Shown: positions 1 to 7,891 of the stretch, piece by piece
Layout: every line of letters starts with the position of its first letter
Numbering within the stretch: the first letter of the stretch is position 1
Origin: JAGVSR01 sp964458265
Lineage (GTDB): Bacteria > Pseudomonadota > Alphaproteobacteria > Rhizobiales > Hyphomicrobiaceae
DNA: 64,000 nucleotides
Assembly: GCA_964458265.1 (NCBI GenBank)
Contig: CAYWIF010000004.1
Coordinates: 50,341 to 114,340, forward strand
Direction of reading: 5' to 3'
The notes under the pieces: generated by a model
Seen by the model: the letters and a program-made list of their open reading frames with translations, nothing else
What the model was told of the DNA's origin: nothing
The model's database searches: none
Translations under genes and position numbers: made by a program

Positions 1-123
1 CGCCGCTCGAAGCCCCCCTTGCGATGCCGTCTTCACGTCGAGCGTCGCGTGCGCCGACACCTCGGCGCCGTTCATAGCCATGAAGGGCACGGCAAGGGCG
101 GCGCCGCGAATAAATTTCAACAT
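1..123 (-). CDS. YcnI-like (DUF1775) exported protein, partial
   Basis: The reading frame starts at the ATG at 123 and runs off the window edge, so only about 41 N-terminal residues are visible. They form a signal peptide (MLKFIRGAALAV...) followed by AHATLDVKTASQGG. This matches the start of YcnI/DUF1775 domains, in which the mature chain begins with a His that binds copper in studied members. A purine-rich GAAGGAAGA lies just upstream of the ATG. It is 42 bases downstream of the TonB receptor gene on the same strand, so co-transcription is likely. The C-terminal part is outside the window. Confidence 0.72.
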   Translation of the reverse strand, partial: MLKFIRGAALAVPFMAMNGAEVSAHATLDVKTASQGGLRAA

Positions 124-165
124 GCTGGTCTTCCTTCGTGTTTGAACCATGCCTTCGCCGCACAA

Positions 166-2439
166 TCACCAGCGGAACTGGACGCCGCCGTAAACCGCCC
201 GGCCCGTCCCCGGCTCGAACAATGCGCTCGTCGCCGGATTGGCAAGCGTCGCAATGCTGGCGCTGGCGATGTAGGCTTCGTCGGTAAGATTGCGGCCCTC
301 AAGATAGGCCGACCAGTTCCCGCCGTTGTCGAACCCGAGCTTCGCGCCCAACAGCGCATACGACGTCGTCTTCACGGTGTTCGCGCTATCGACGAAGAAC
401 GCCTCGGGCGACCACTCCACATTCGGGCCGGCATAGACGCCGCTCGGGTGCTTGTAGAGAAGTTCAGCCCGCAAGAAGTGACGCGGCGCCCCCGGCAATT
501 CGTTGTCGCCGAACACGGGATCGTCGTCGAACCGGAAGTCGTTGAACGTATAAGCACCGTGCAGCCAGAATTCTTCGGCCGCCGGACCAGTCTCGAACAC
601 GCTTGAGAAAAGCCGTGCGGCACCGCCAATTTCGACGCCCTGATGGATACTCTTATCGAGATTGACCTGAGTACAGGTCCCTGTCGCACCAACCGCCAAG
701 CACTGAAACTCGTTCTCGATATTCGACCGGTAGAGCGCCACGTCCCAGCGAAATCCGGGATATATCCCACGCGTCCCGATCTCGTAAGTCGTTGCCCGTT
801 GCACATCGAGCGACGTTGTAGCCGTGCCGTTCAACGTGACTTCGACAAACGTCGGCGCCTCTCCGCTCCGCGAAATGTTGCCGAAAATCTGCCACTCCCT
901 GGTTGGCTCCCAGATGAACCCGCCCTTCGGACTCCAGAAATCCCAATCGGCCTGCCCTGACGTGGCAACACCAGAAATCTGCCGCTGCTCGCGTTCCACA
1001 TCGTTGTACTGCACGCCGCCGACAAGCGCGAACGACGGCACGATGAAGAACGAATTTTCCGCGTAGAAGGTCGTGTTGTCCGACATCTGCTTTGCGTCGG
1101 AGACCAGCGGTCCACGATTGCCGCCGATACTGGTGAATTGCTTGGCGCGTATTTCCCCGTTGTGAATGGCGACACCCGCCACAAGGCGGTTTCGATAACC
1201 GCTGTAAACGTGGTCGTCCACGATCCTGCCGAATCCGCCGTATTCGTCATGCTGGTTGTCGAGCACCCGGAAAATCGGGTGATCGAGGTGACGGTCCATA
1301 TAAAAGCCGCCGAATTCCACGAACGTCCCGTCTTGAACCCGATAGGTCGTCGTGTTGGCCACGCGCACCGTTTCGAGATTGCGTTCATAGTCGAGCGCGA
1401 TGTTCGTAGGATTTGGTGTCTTCGGAGAGTTCAGGGCAGTACTCCGCGTCACCGCGCCAGGAATCTTCTGCTCAATGTCGTTGGCGTTCAGGTAAAACCG
1501 TGTCTCCAGATCAGGCGTCAATTTGAAGCCAATGTTCGCACTGCCACGGACACTCTCGCCGCTGCTGTGGTCACGGAAGCCATCGGCCTCCTGCCATGTC
1601 CCGGTGATAAAGTAATCGGTATTGCCCGAAACGGCGCCCGAAGAAAAGGACGTCTTGATGAGCCCAAAACTTCCGATGTCGATACGCGCGCCGAACAGAT
1701 CGCTGTCATAACCGGTGGGCGTCACGAAGTTGATCGCGCCGCCGAGCGAATTGGCCCCGAATTGAAGCGCATTGGCGCCCTTGTAGACCTCGATATAGCG
1801 ATACGCGGTCGGGTCGATCTCCTGGAAGTCGCTTGATCCGTCGGCCGTCGTGATCGGGATGACGCCATCCATCAGCAGCGTGACGCCGCGTCCGTGGAAA
1901 TTCCGCGACAATCCCGAGCCGCGGATCGAAAGACGGCTGTCCTCACCCCACTTTGGCTGGATGAAAACGCCCGGAACATAATCCAGCGCGTCTTTCAATG
2001 TGATTGCAGGCGTATTGTCCTTGTACTCCTCAGCCGGCACGATATCGACACCGCCTGGAGTCCGGTTGATCTCGGCCCGCGCTTCCGCCGCGGTCGGCAC
2101 CCCGAGACTTCCCGAGCGCGTACCCGGCTGCACCACGGCATACGGATTTTTTGGATCGGTATCTGCCGGCGGCGCGTCGCTGCTCTGGGCTTCACTGGCC
2201 GCAACAGGCACCGGCTCACTTTGATTGGCGGCCGGTTTCGGCTGTGGCTTCGGCTTGGCCTTCACCGCAACTGGCTTCGGCTTCACAGCCTGTTCCGGCT
2301 GCTGCACCTCGACGGGCGGCAGCTCACTCTGGCTCGCATTCTGTGCAAAGGCCTCAGGCGCAGTGATGGACAGGACGCTGAACGTCAGAACCGCAAAGGG
2401 TGCGGCGGCGCGATAACGCGCATGTGGATACGACGACAT
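166..2439 (-). CDS. TonB-dependent outer-membrane receptor
   Basis: This is an outer-membrane gated channel for high-affinity uptake of a metal, metal chelate or other ligand, energised by TonB. I start it at the ATG at 2439 (MSSYPHARYR), which gives a signal peptide ending near AFAQ; a longer frame to 2490 has no sensible leader. A Pro/Lys-rich stretch of about 80 residues follows, then a plug domain (LKDALDYVPGV, LSIRGSG, LLMDG, IEVYKGANALQFGANSLGGAINF) and a long beta-barrel. It ends in aromatic Trp (VQFRW), as expected for BAM-inserted barrels. Length (757 aa) is normal. Its place between DUF2946 and YcnI genes suggests copper, but the ligand cannot be read from the sequence. Confidence 0.93.
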   Translation of the reverse strand: MSSYPHARYRAAAPFAVLTFSVLSITAPEAFAQNASQSELPPVEVQQPEQAVKPKPVAVKAKPKPQPKPAANQSEPVPVAASEAQSSDAPPADTDPKNPYAVVQPGTRSGSLGVPTAAEARAEINRTPGGVDIVPAEEYKDNTPAITLKDALDYVPGVFIQPKWGEDSRLSIRGSGLSRNFHGRGVTLLMDGVIPITTADGSSDFQEIDPTAYRYIEVYKGANALQFGANSLGGAINFVTPTGYDSDLFGARIDIGSFGLIKTSFSSGAVSGNTDYFITGTWQEADGFRDHSSGESVRGSANIGFKLTPDLETRFYLNANDIEQKIPGAVTRSTALNSPKTPNPTNIALDYERNLETVRVANTTTYRVQDGTFVEFGGFYMDRHLDHPIFRVLDNQHDEYGGFGRIVDDHVYSGYRNRLVAGVAIHNGEIRAKQFTSIGGNRGPLVSDAKQMSDNTTFYAENSFFIVPSFALVGGVQYNDVEREQRQISGVATSGQADWDFWSPKGGFIWEPTREWQIFGNISRSGEAPTFVEVTLNGTATTSLDVQRATTYEIGTRGIYPGFRWDVALYRSNIENEFQCLAVGATGTCTQVNLDKSIHQGVEIGGAARLFSSVFETGPAAEEFWLHGAYTFNDFRFDDDPVFGDNELPGAPRHFLRAELLYKHPSGVYAGPNVEWSPEAFFVDSANTVKTTSYALLGAKLGFDNGGNWSAYLEGRNLTDEAYIASASIATLANPATSALFEPGTGRAVYGGVQFRW

Positions 2440-2510
2440 AGGACGGAAATTCCCCCGATTGAACGCGAACGCGAGGGCGTGCAAGGGCACACCCTGGGTT
2501 TAGGTCAGGT

Positions 2511-2918
2511 TCAAGCGAGGTACGGTGGGGCGCGCGGGCCGTGCGCAGGTCCGGCACGGGCCGGCGGCACGGCAAACGCCATGAGCGGGATGATCGCCAC
2601 GGCATCGACACCGGCAGGTACCACGGCGGCGGCGGCAAGCTCGGGCGCGATCAAGGACGCAAGCGCGCCCACGGCACACGGCTCACCCGCGTGCTTGGCC
2701 AACGGTTCGGGATGATCGTCACCGCTGCCGTTGGCATCGACCAGCTTTGGTCCGCTGGCCGTGCAGATGACGATCTTGAAGGATTGCCCGTCGCGGCCCG
2801 AGAAGTCCGGCATGAAGCCGGCCGGGATGAGTGCCTTGAGCACAAACGCGACAAGCAGCGCATGGCCGAGCCACACGCGCACGCGGCGCAACGCTGCAAT
2901 TGTCCCCACACACCCCAT
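2511..2918 (-). CDS. DUF2946 family small membrane/exported protein
   Basis: The 135-residue product has an N-terminal hydrophobic segment and the ALIPAGFMPD motif that marks DUF2946 proteins. A short segment follows with ICTASGPK and a later EPCAVG, and then a second hydrophobic stretch. CGGAG lies five bases ahead of the ATG. The family is often found beside TonB receptors and copper genes, and its molecular function is unknown. It is first in a likely operon: the receptor starts 71 bases downstream and YcnI comes after that. The Cys residues could bind metal, which is inference. Confidence 0.78.
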   Translation of the reverse strand: MGCVGTIAALRRVRVWLGHALLVAFVLKALIPAGFMPDFSGRDGQSFKIVICTASGPKLVDANGSGDDHPEPLAKHAGEPCAVGALASLIAPELAAAAVVPAGVDAVAIIPLMAFAVPPARAGPAHGPRAPPYLA

Positions 2919-3095
2919 GCTCCGAAACTAGGCTCAAAGCGGAAGAAAGCGCAAGCGCCCGGCTGTGCACTGGCCGAGCTAAATGGACGCGCCAGCTGCA
3001 TTCCGGCCACGGCGATCGAGAGCAGTCCTTGACCCTCGGACCTCGGAACCCACTCTAAGGTTCGACGTTCCCCGCCTTTGATCTGGAGAAAATCC

Positions 3096-3332
3096 ATGCC
3101 CGCAAGATCCAAGAAGCAGCAGATGGCCGCCGGTGCAGCCCTGTCCGCCAAACGCGGCGAAATCCCCAAATCGAAACTCAAGGGCGCTTCGCGGGACATG
3201 GTGGAAACCATGACCGAAAAGGAACTCCGCGACATGGCTTCGACCCCGCGTAATGAGCTTCCGAAAGTGGCAGGCAAACCGGCCGCGAAACGTCAAGCGG
3301 GTACGGCGAAAAGCGCGCGCGCGAGGACGTGA
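3096..3332 (+). CDS. DUF3008 family small basic protein
   Basis: The 78-residue, Lys/Arg-rich soluble protein starts at ATG 3096, nine bases after a CTGGAGAA ribosome site; an upstream in-frame start at 3078 lacks one. MPARSKKQQMAAGAALSAKRGE, KLKGASRDM and MTEKELRDMAST match the conserved pattern of DUF3008 proteins, common small proteins of alphaproteobacteria with no assigned function. The basic, Ala-rich tail is poorly conserved. The gene stands alone on the plus strand, diverging from the DUF2946 operon. Confidence 0.8.
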   Translation: MPARSKKQQMAAGAALSAKRGEIPKSKLKGASRDMVETMTEKELRDMASTPRNELPKVAGKPAAKRQAGTAKSARART

Positions 3333-3443
3333 TCGCCCGCTTAGGCTCAACAACTAACTATTGAGCCGCCATTCTTTCGCCGGAACTCGATGGCCGCTTC
3401 TCTTTCAGGAGGGCTCACTCATCCCGGCGGAAGGGCGTGAGCC

Positions 3444-4328
3444 ATGGCAAATTTCGATTACGACACGGCGTGGGACGACGAGGCCATCGATGTGCGCGAT
3501 GTCCCGAACCGGCAAGGTTACGAGATTTCCGAATTCTACCCCGGTGAACGCATCGGCGCGGCGCCGCCGAGCCGGACGCGCCGCACGATGCGAAAACTCG
3601 CCGCCGTCGTGACAATCGGCACGTGCATTTGGGCCGGCTTCGAAACGCGATCTTTATGGCAGCCGTGGTTTGACATTGCGCTGGACCGCGCGCGTTCTGA
3701 GATCGCCCGCACGCACGTCGCGCTGCCCGCGCCACCGCCTGCGGCGCCAACACCATCCCCGCCCGCAGCCGTAGAACCGCTCGCTGCCCCAACCGAAGTC
3801 GCGACAATTGCCGGCACGGCTCCACAACCGCCGCCCGTCACTGTTCCCGTCTTGCCCCAACCGCAGCCCGATCCCGCATCGCCTGCGCCACCGTCCAAGG
3901 CAACGCCGCCGTCCAGCATCCAAACCTCTTCGATCGAAGCTGAACCGGACGCACGACTGCTCGAGCCCACCGTCGACGCAAACGATCCCAACCAGAAGCG
4001 CGCCTCGGCGGCCGGCCTGCACCCGCACGTCTCGAAGGTTCTGCTGTCGAGCATGTCGAATGCGGATTACCGCAACGCCGCGACGGCCATTCGCAACGCC
4101 CTCGCCGAAACCGCCGATTCCGATAAGTACATCTGGCCCCGGGCACGCGATAAATCGCTCGCCGTTTTCCAGGTGCACTTCGTGACCAGCGCCTCCGAAA
4201 ATTGCCGCCGCTACATCGTCACCGTCGTCAAGAATGGATGGACCACCACCGCGCCGCCGATGGAAAAATGCGGGATCGCAAAGCCGCGCCGCAGCGCTTC
4301 GGCGGGAAACGCTGCGGCGGCACACTAG
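3444..4328 (+). CDS. Proline-rich single-pass membrane protein of unknown function
   Basis: The product has 294 residues. An acidic cytoplasmic N-terminus of about 48 residues is followed by one transmembrane segment (about 51-66). A Pro/Ala-rich linker (about 93-175) leads to a compact C-terminal domain (about 195-285). That domain contains HPHVSKVLLSSMSNADYRNA, ENCRRYIVTVV and PPMEKCG; two Cys flank a beta-like segment. The layout suggests a periplasmic domain on a long spacer, as in proteins that span toward peptidoglycan or the outer membrane. I do not recognise the family. GGAAGGG precedes the start at some distance. Confidence 0.72.
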   Translation: MANFDYDTAWDDEAIDVRDVPNRQGYEISEFYPGERIGAAPPSRTRRTMRKLAAVVTIGTCIWAGFETRSLWQPWFDIALDRARSEIARTHVALPAPPPAAPTPSPPAAVEPLAAPTEVATIAGTAPQPPPVTVPVLPQPQPDPASPAPPSKATPPSSIQTSSIEAEPDARLLEPTVDANDPNQKRASAAGLHPHVSKVLLSSMSNADYRNAATAIRNALAETADSDKYIWPRARDKSLAVFQVHFVTSASENCRRYIVTVVKNGWTTTAPPMEKCGIAKPRRSASAGNAAAAH

Positions 4329-4350
4329 CGGATTTAAGCCTTGCCCTCGA

Positions 4351-4734
4351 TCAGTCCAGCTTGACCCGGACCTGCTCGGGTTCGTGGTCGGGCATCGTCA
4401 ATGTGACGACGATCACCGTGCCCTTGCCGGCCTTGAACGCACCTGTTCCCTTGAGAAAGTTTGCCGCATCGGATGCGAGTGTGATGTCCTCCTTCTTGCC
4501 TTCTGACAGGACTGTGGCCTTGGCCGTCGCCGCGCTCACATCTTCCGGTTTGCCGTCTTCCCCCTCGACATAAATTTCAATCGTACCGTCCCTCGCCACG
4601 ACCTCCAGGTGATGATGGCCGCTTTCCACGACCTTGCCGCCGTGCTTGCCGGCATGGCTGTGACCTTCCTCGGCGAACGCTGGTGCGGTGAAGACGAAGA
4701 GTGTGCCGAGAAGCAATGCAGAGCGCTTAATCAT
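4351..4734 (-). CDS. His-rich periplasmic protein of the metal efflux operon
   Basis: The 127-residue product has a clear signal peptide (MIKRSALLLGTLFVFTAPAFA) followed by EEGHSHAGKHGG and SGHHHLEV, a likely metal-binding N-terminus, then a small beta-rich domain. I start it at ATG 4734, which follows a GGAG site; a longer frame to 4779 overlaps the RND gene and lacks a leader. It lies 28 bases after the RND pump stop and is probably the last gene of that operon. Proteins of this kind often accompany Czc/Cus-type pumps and may buffer or hand over metal in the periplasm; this role is inferred. Confidence 0.78.
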   Translation of the reverse strand: MIKRSALLLGTLFVFTAPAFAEEGHSHAGKHGGKVVESGHHHLEVVARDGTIEIYVEGEDGKPEDVSAATAKATVLSEGKKEDITLASDAANFLKGTGAFKAGKGTVIVVTLTMPDHEPEQVRVKLD

Positions 4735-4762
4735 TTGGGATTTCTCCAGTTTGGTTGATGGT

Positions 4763-7700
4763 TCAAAACGCTTCGGCATGGGCGTTGTCGCCTTTTGCCG
4801 ATGCGAGATTTTCGAGTGGCTTGCGTCCCAGCAGCAGGAACAGCACCGGTGTCAGAAACGCATCCAGCAGCGTCGCTGAAATGAGCCCTCCGAAAATGGT
4901 CACGGCCACGGGGCTCAGAATTTCCTTGCCCGGTTCGCCGGCCCCGATCATGAGCGGAACGAGAGCGATACTCGCCGACAACGCCGTCATCAGGACGGGC
5001 GTGAGGCGTTCGAGTGTGCCGCGGATGATCATTTTGCGGCCGAAGGTTTCGCCTTCGAACAGCACCAGATTGATGTAGTGGCTGATCTTGAGGATGCCGT
5101 TTCGCGTTGCGATGCCCACCAGCGTTATGAACCCGATGGCGCTGGCCACCGAAAAACTATGCCCGGCGATCCACAGCGCTGCCACACTGCCGATGAGCGC
5201 CAGCGGCACATTGGCCATGATGATGAGCGCGAGGCTCGCCGACTGATAGCGCGAATAGAGCACCACAAAGATCAGCCCGAGCGAGACCAGCGACAGCAAG
5301 GCGATGAGCTGCGAGGCCTCCTCCTGCGCCTGGAATTGCCCTTCGAGGCTCGTGAAGTAGCCTTGCGGAAACTGGGCAGCCTGAACCTCCCGCCGGATGT
5401 CTTCCACAATGCGCGCCAGATCCGACCCGTCCGTATTGGCGAGGACCGCAATGCGCCGCCGCCCATTCTCGCGCAGGATCTGGTTAGGCCCGTCCGTCTC
5501 CACAACATCAGCCACCGACTTCAGCGGAATGCGCCCTGCCGGGCTCTCGATCAGCACCTCGCCCAGCGCATGCGTGTTGCGATCCGCATCACTCAACCGG
5601 AGCACCACATCGAACCGCTTGGACTGGTCGACGACCTGCGAGACGACACGTCCGTTCGACAGCGTCTCGAGAGCCTTCGTGATGTCGTTCGGGTTTAGCC
5701 CGTAGCGCTTGGCCTTATCGTAATCGATCTGAACCTGCAGTTGCGGAATGCGAACCTGCTTTTCCGTCTGCAGGTCGGTGACGCCCGGAATGCGTTTGAT
5801 GCGGCTTTCCAGGTCGCCCGCCAAGCTGCGCAGCGTGTCGTAGTCGTCGCCATAAATCTTGAGGGCAATCTGCGCCCGGACGCCCGACAGCATGTGATCA
5901 AGGCGATGCGCGATGGGTTGGCCGACCGCAATGCTTGCGGGCAGCACCGACAGCCGCTGGCGGATGTCCGCCAGCACATCTTCCCGGCTCCGCTCGGATT
6001 TCTTAAGGTCGATATCGAGTTCGCTGTTGTGTACGCCTTCGGCATGTTCATCGAGTTCGGCGCGCCCCGTCCGGCGGCCGACGGTTTGAACCTCCGGAAC
6101 CTCCATCACGATTTTTTCCGCGAGTTGGCCGATACGGTTCGACTCCGCGAGGCTGATGCCTGGCTGCAGGATCACGCTGACGAGTACGGTGCCTTCGTTG
6201 AATGCCGGCAGGAACGCCCGCGGCAGCATCAGCCCGGCCCCAATCGCTCCAAGGACCGCAAGCGCCGGCAGCCCGATCACGAACCCTGGCCGGTCAAACG
6301 CCCATTCCAGGCCACGTCTCTGCAAGGCTTTGAGGGTCCGCACGAGCCAGGTTTCGTGCTCCGCCAGATTCTTCATGCGCGGCAACAGCCAGTAGGCGAG
6401 CACAGGCGTCACCGTCATTGAAACCACCAGGCTCGCCAGGATGGAGACGATGAATGCGATGCCGAGCGGCGTAAAAAGCCGCCCCTCGATGCCGGAAAGC
6501 GCGAACAGCGGCAGAAACACCAGTACGATGATCACCGTGGCATAGAGAATGCCCGAGCGAACCTCGATCGAGGCGTCTCCCACGACAGTCTCGATGCTGC
6601 GGCGATCCCTCCCTGCCGCCGCCCGGTGTAACCCGAGCCGCCGGTAGATGTTCTCCACATCCACCACCGCGTCATCCACCAGCGCCCCGATGGCGATCGC
6701 CAGGCCTCCGAGCGTCATGGTGTTGATCGTCAATCCCATCAACTGGAAGACAATCACCGTCGTCAGCACAGACAACGGAATGGCGACCAGAGAGATGAAT
6801 GTGGTCTGCCAATTGAGCAGAAAGGCAAACAGCACGATGGCGACAACGATGAGCGCTTCGACAAGGACCTTCAGGACGTTCTCGATTGACGTTTCGATAA
6901 AGGTTGCCTGACGGAATTGAATGTCGGTCACCCGCACACCCGCCGGCATCACGCGCTGAAGATCGGGCAGCATGGCCTCGATCTGGCGCGTTATCGTCAC
7001 CGTGTCGGCGCTAGGCTGCTTCTGCACGGCCAGGATCACGGCGGGCTTGCCTTGATAGCCAGCATCGCCCCGCTTGGTCCGCGCCGCGAAATCCACGTCC
7101 GCAACCTGGCTCAGCGCAATCGACTGTCCGTCGCGATAGGCGACCACAAGGTTCTTCAAGTCTTCTATTTTCGCGGTGCGCGCAATGTTGCGGATCAGAT
7201 ACTCGCGCGCCTTCAGATCAACGAACCCGCCGCCGGTGTTCGTACCGAACTGTTGGATGGCTCTTTCGATCGCCTCGACGCTGACATCGAGACCGGCCAT
7301 GCGCCGCGGATCGGGAACCACCCGGTATTGGCGGACTTCGCCGCCGATTGGGATCACTTGTGACACCCCCGGAACGGTCAGGAGCTGCGGCCGAACGGTG
7401 AAATCCGCAACCTCGCGCAGCATCATCGGGTCCTGCGCTTCGCCCGACATGGCAATCAGCATGATCTCGCCCATGATCGACGAGATCGGACCCATCTGCG
7501 CCTGCACGCTTGCCGGCAACTGCTCGCGGACGAGTTGCAAGCGCTCGGCGACCTGCTGTCGCGCCAAATAGATCTCTGTCGACCAGTCGAACTCGATGTA
7601 AACGATCGACAGTCCCGCACTCGACACGGAACGGACGCGCGTGACGCCCGGCATCCCGTTCATCGCCGTTTCGATCGGGAACGTAACGAGAAGCTCGACT

Positions 7701-7879
7701 TCCTCCGGCGCGAGACCCTCGGTCTCCGCCATCAGCGTCACGGTCGGCCGGTTGAGATCGGGAAACACGTCGACAGGCAGCGTCCTCAGCGTGGCAAGCC
7801 CATAGACCATGAGGGCCACACCGCCGATCAGCACGAACAGCCGGTTGGCGAGGCTGGCGCGGACAATTGCGTTAAACAC
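4763..7879 (-). CDS. Heavy-metal efflux RND pump (CzcA/CusA-like)
   Basis: This 1038-residue inner-membrane proton/metal antiporter subunit of the HME-RND class would move metal ions from periplasm or cytosol toward the outside. The N-terminal helix is followed by TLPVDVFPDLNRPTV, and the first periplasmic domain has FPIETAMNGMPGV. TM4 carries GALVDDAVVDVEN, the position of the proton-relay acidic residues. A second half repeats the fold. Length is normal for the class. The exact TM4 pattern differs from the textbook CzcA form, so the metal (Co/Zn/Cd, Cu/Ag or Ni) is not assigned. It starts 12 bases after the membrane-fusion gene and is clearly in its operon. Confidence 0.93.
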   Translation of the reverse strand: MFNAIVRASLANRLFVLIGGVALMVYGLATLRTLPVDVFPDLNRPTVTLMAETEGLAPEEVELLVTFPIETAMNGMPGVTRVRSVSSAGLSIVYIEFDWSTEIYLARQQVAERLQLVREQLPASVQAQMGPISSIMGEIMLIAMSGEAQDPMMLREVADFTVRPQLLTVPGVSQVIPIGGEVRQYRVVPDPRRMAGLDVSVEAIERAIQQFGTNTGGGFVDLKAREYLIRNIARTAKIEDLKNLVVAYRDGQSIALSQVADVDFAARTKRGDAGYQGKPAVILAVQKQPSADTVTITRQIEAMLPDLQRVMPAGVRVTDIQFRQATFIETSIENVLKVLVEALIVVAIVLFAFLLNWQTTFISLVAIPLSVLTTVIVFQLMGLTINTMTLGGLAIAIGALVDDAVVDVENIYRRLGLHRAAAGRDRRSIETVVGDASIEVRSGILYATVIIVLVFLPLFALSGIEGRLFTPLGIAFIVSILASLVVSMTVTPVLAYWLLPRMKNLAEHETWLVRTLKALQRRGLEWAFDRPGFVIGLPALAVLGAIGAGLMLPRAFLPAFNEGTVLVSVILQPGISLAESNRIGQLAEKIVMEVPEVQTVGRRTGRAELDEHAEGVHNSELDIDLKKSERSREDVLADIRQRLSVLPASIAVGQPIAHRLDHMLSGVRAQIALKIYGDDYDTLRSLAGDLESRIKRIPGVTDLQTEKQVRIPQLQVQIDYDKAKRYGLNPNDITKALETLSNGRVVSQVVDQSKRFDVVLRLSDADRNTHALGEVLIESPAGRIPLKSVADVVETDGPNQILRENGRRRIAVLANTDGSDLARIVEDIRREVQAAQFPQGYFTSLEGQFQAQEEASQLIALLSLVSLGLIFVVLYSRYQSASLALIIMANVPLALIGSVAALWIAGHSFSVASAIGFITLVGIATRNGILKISHYINLVLFEGETFGRKMIIRGTLERLTPVLMTALSASIALVPLMIGAGEPGKEILSPVAVTIFGGLISATLLDAFLTPVLFLLLGRKPLENLASAKGDNAHAEAF

Positions 7880-7891
7880 AATGAGCCTCCC

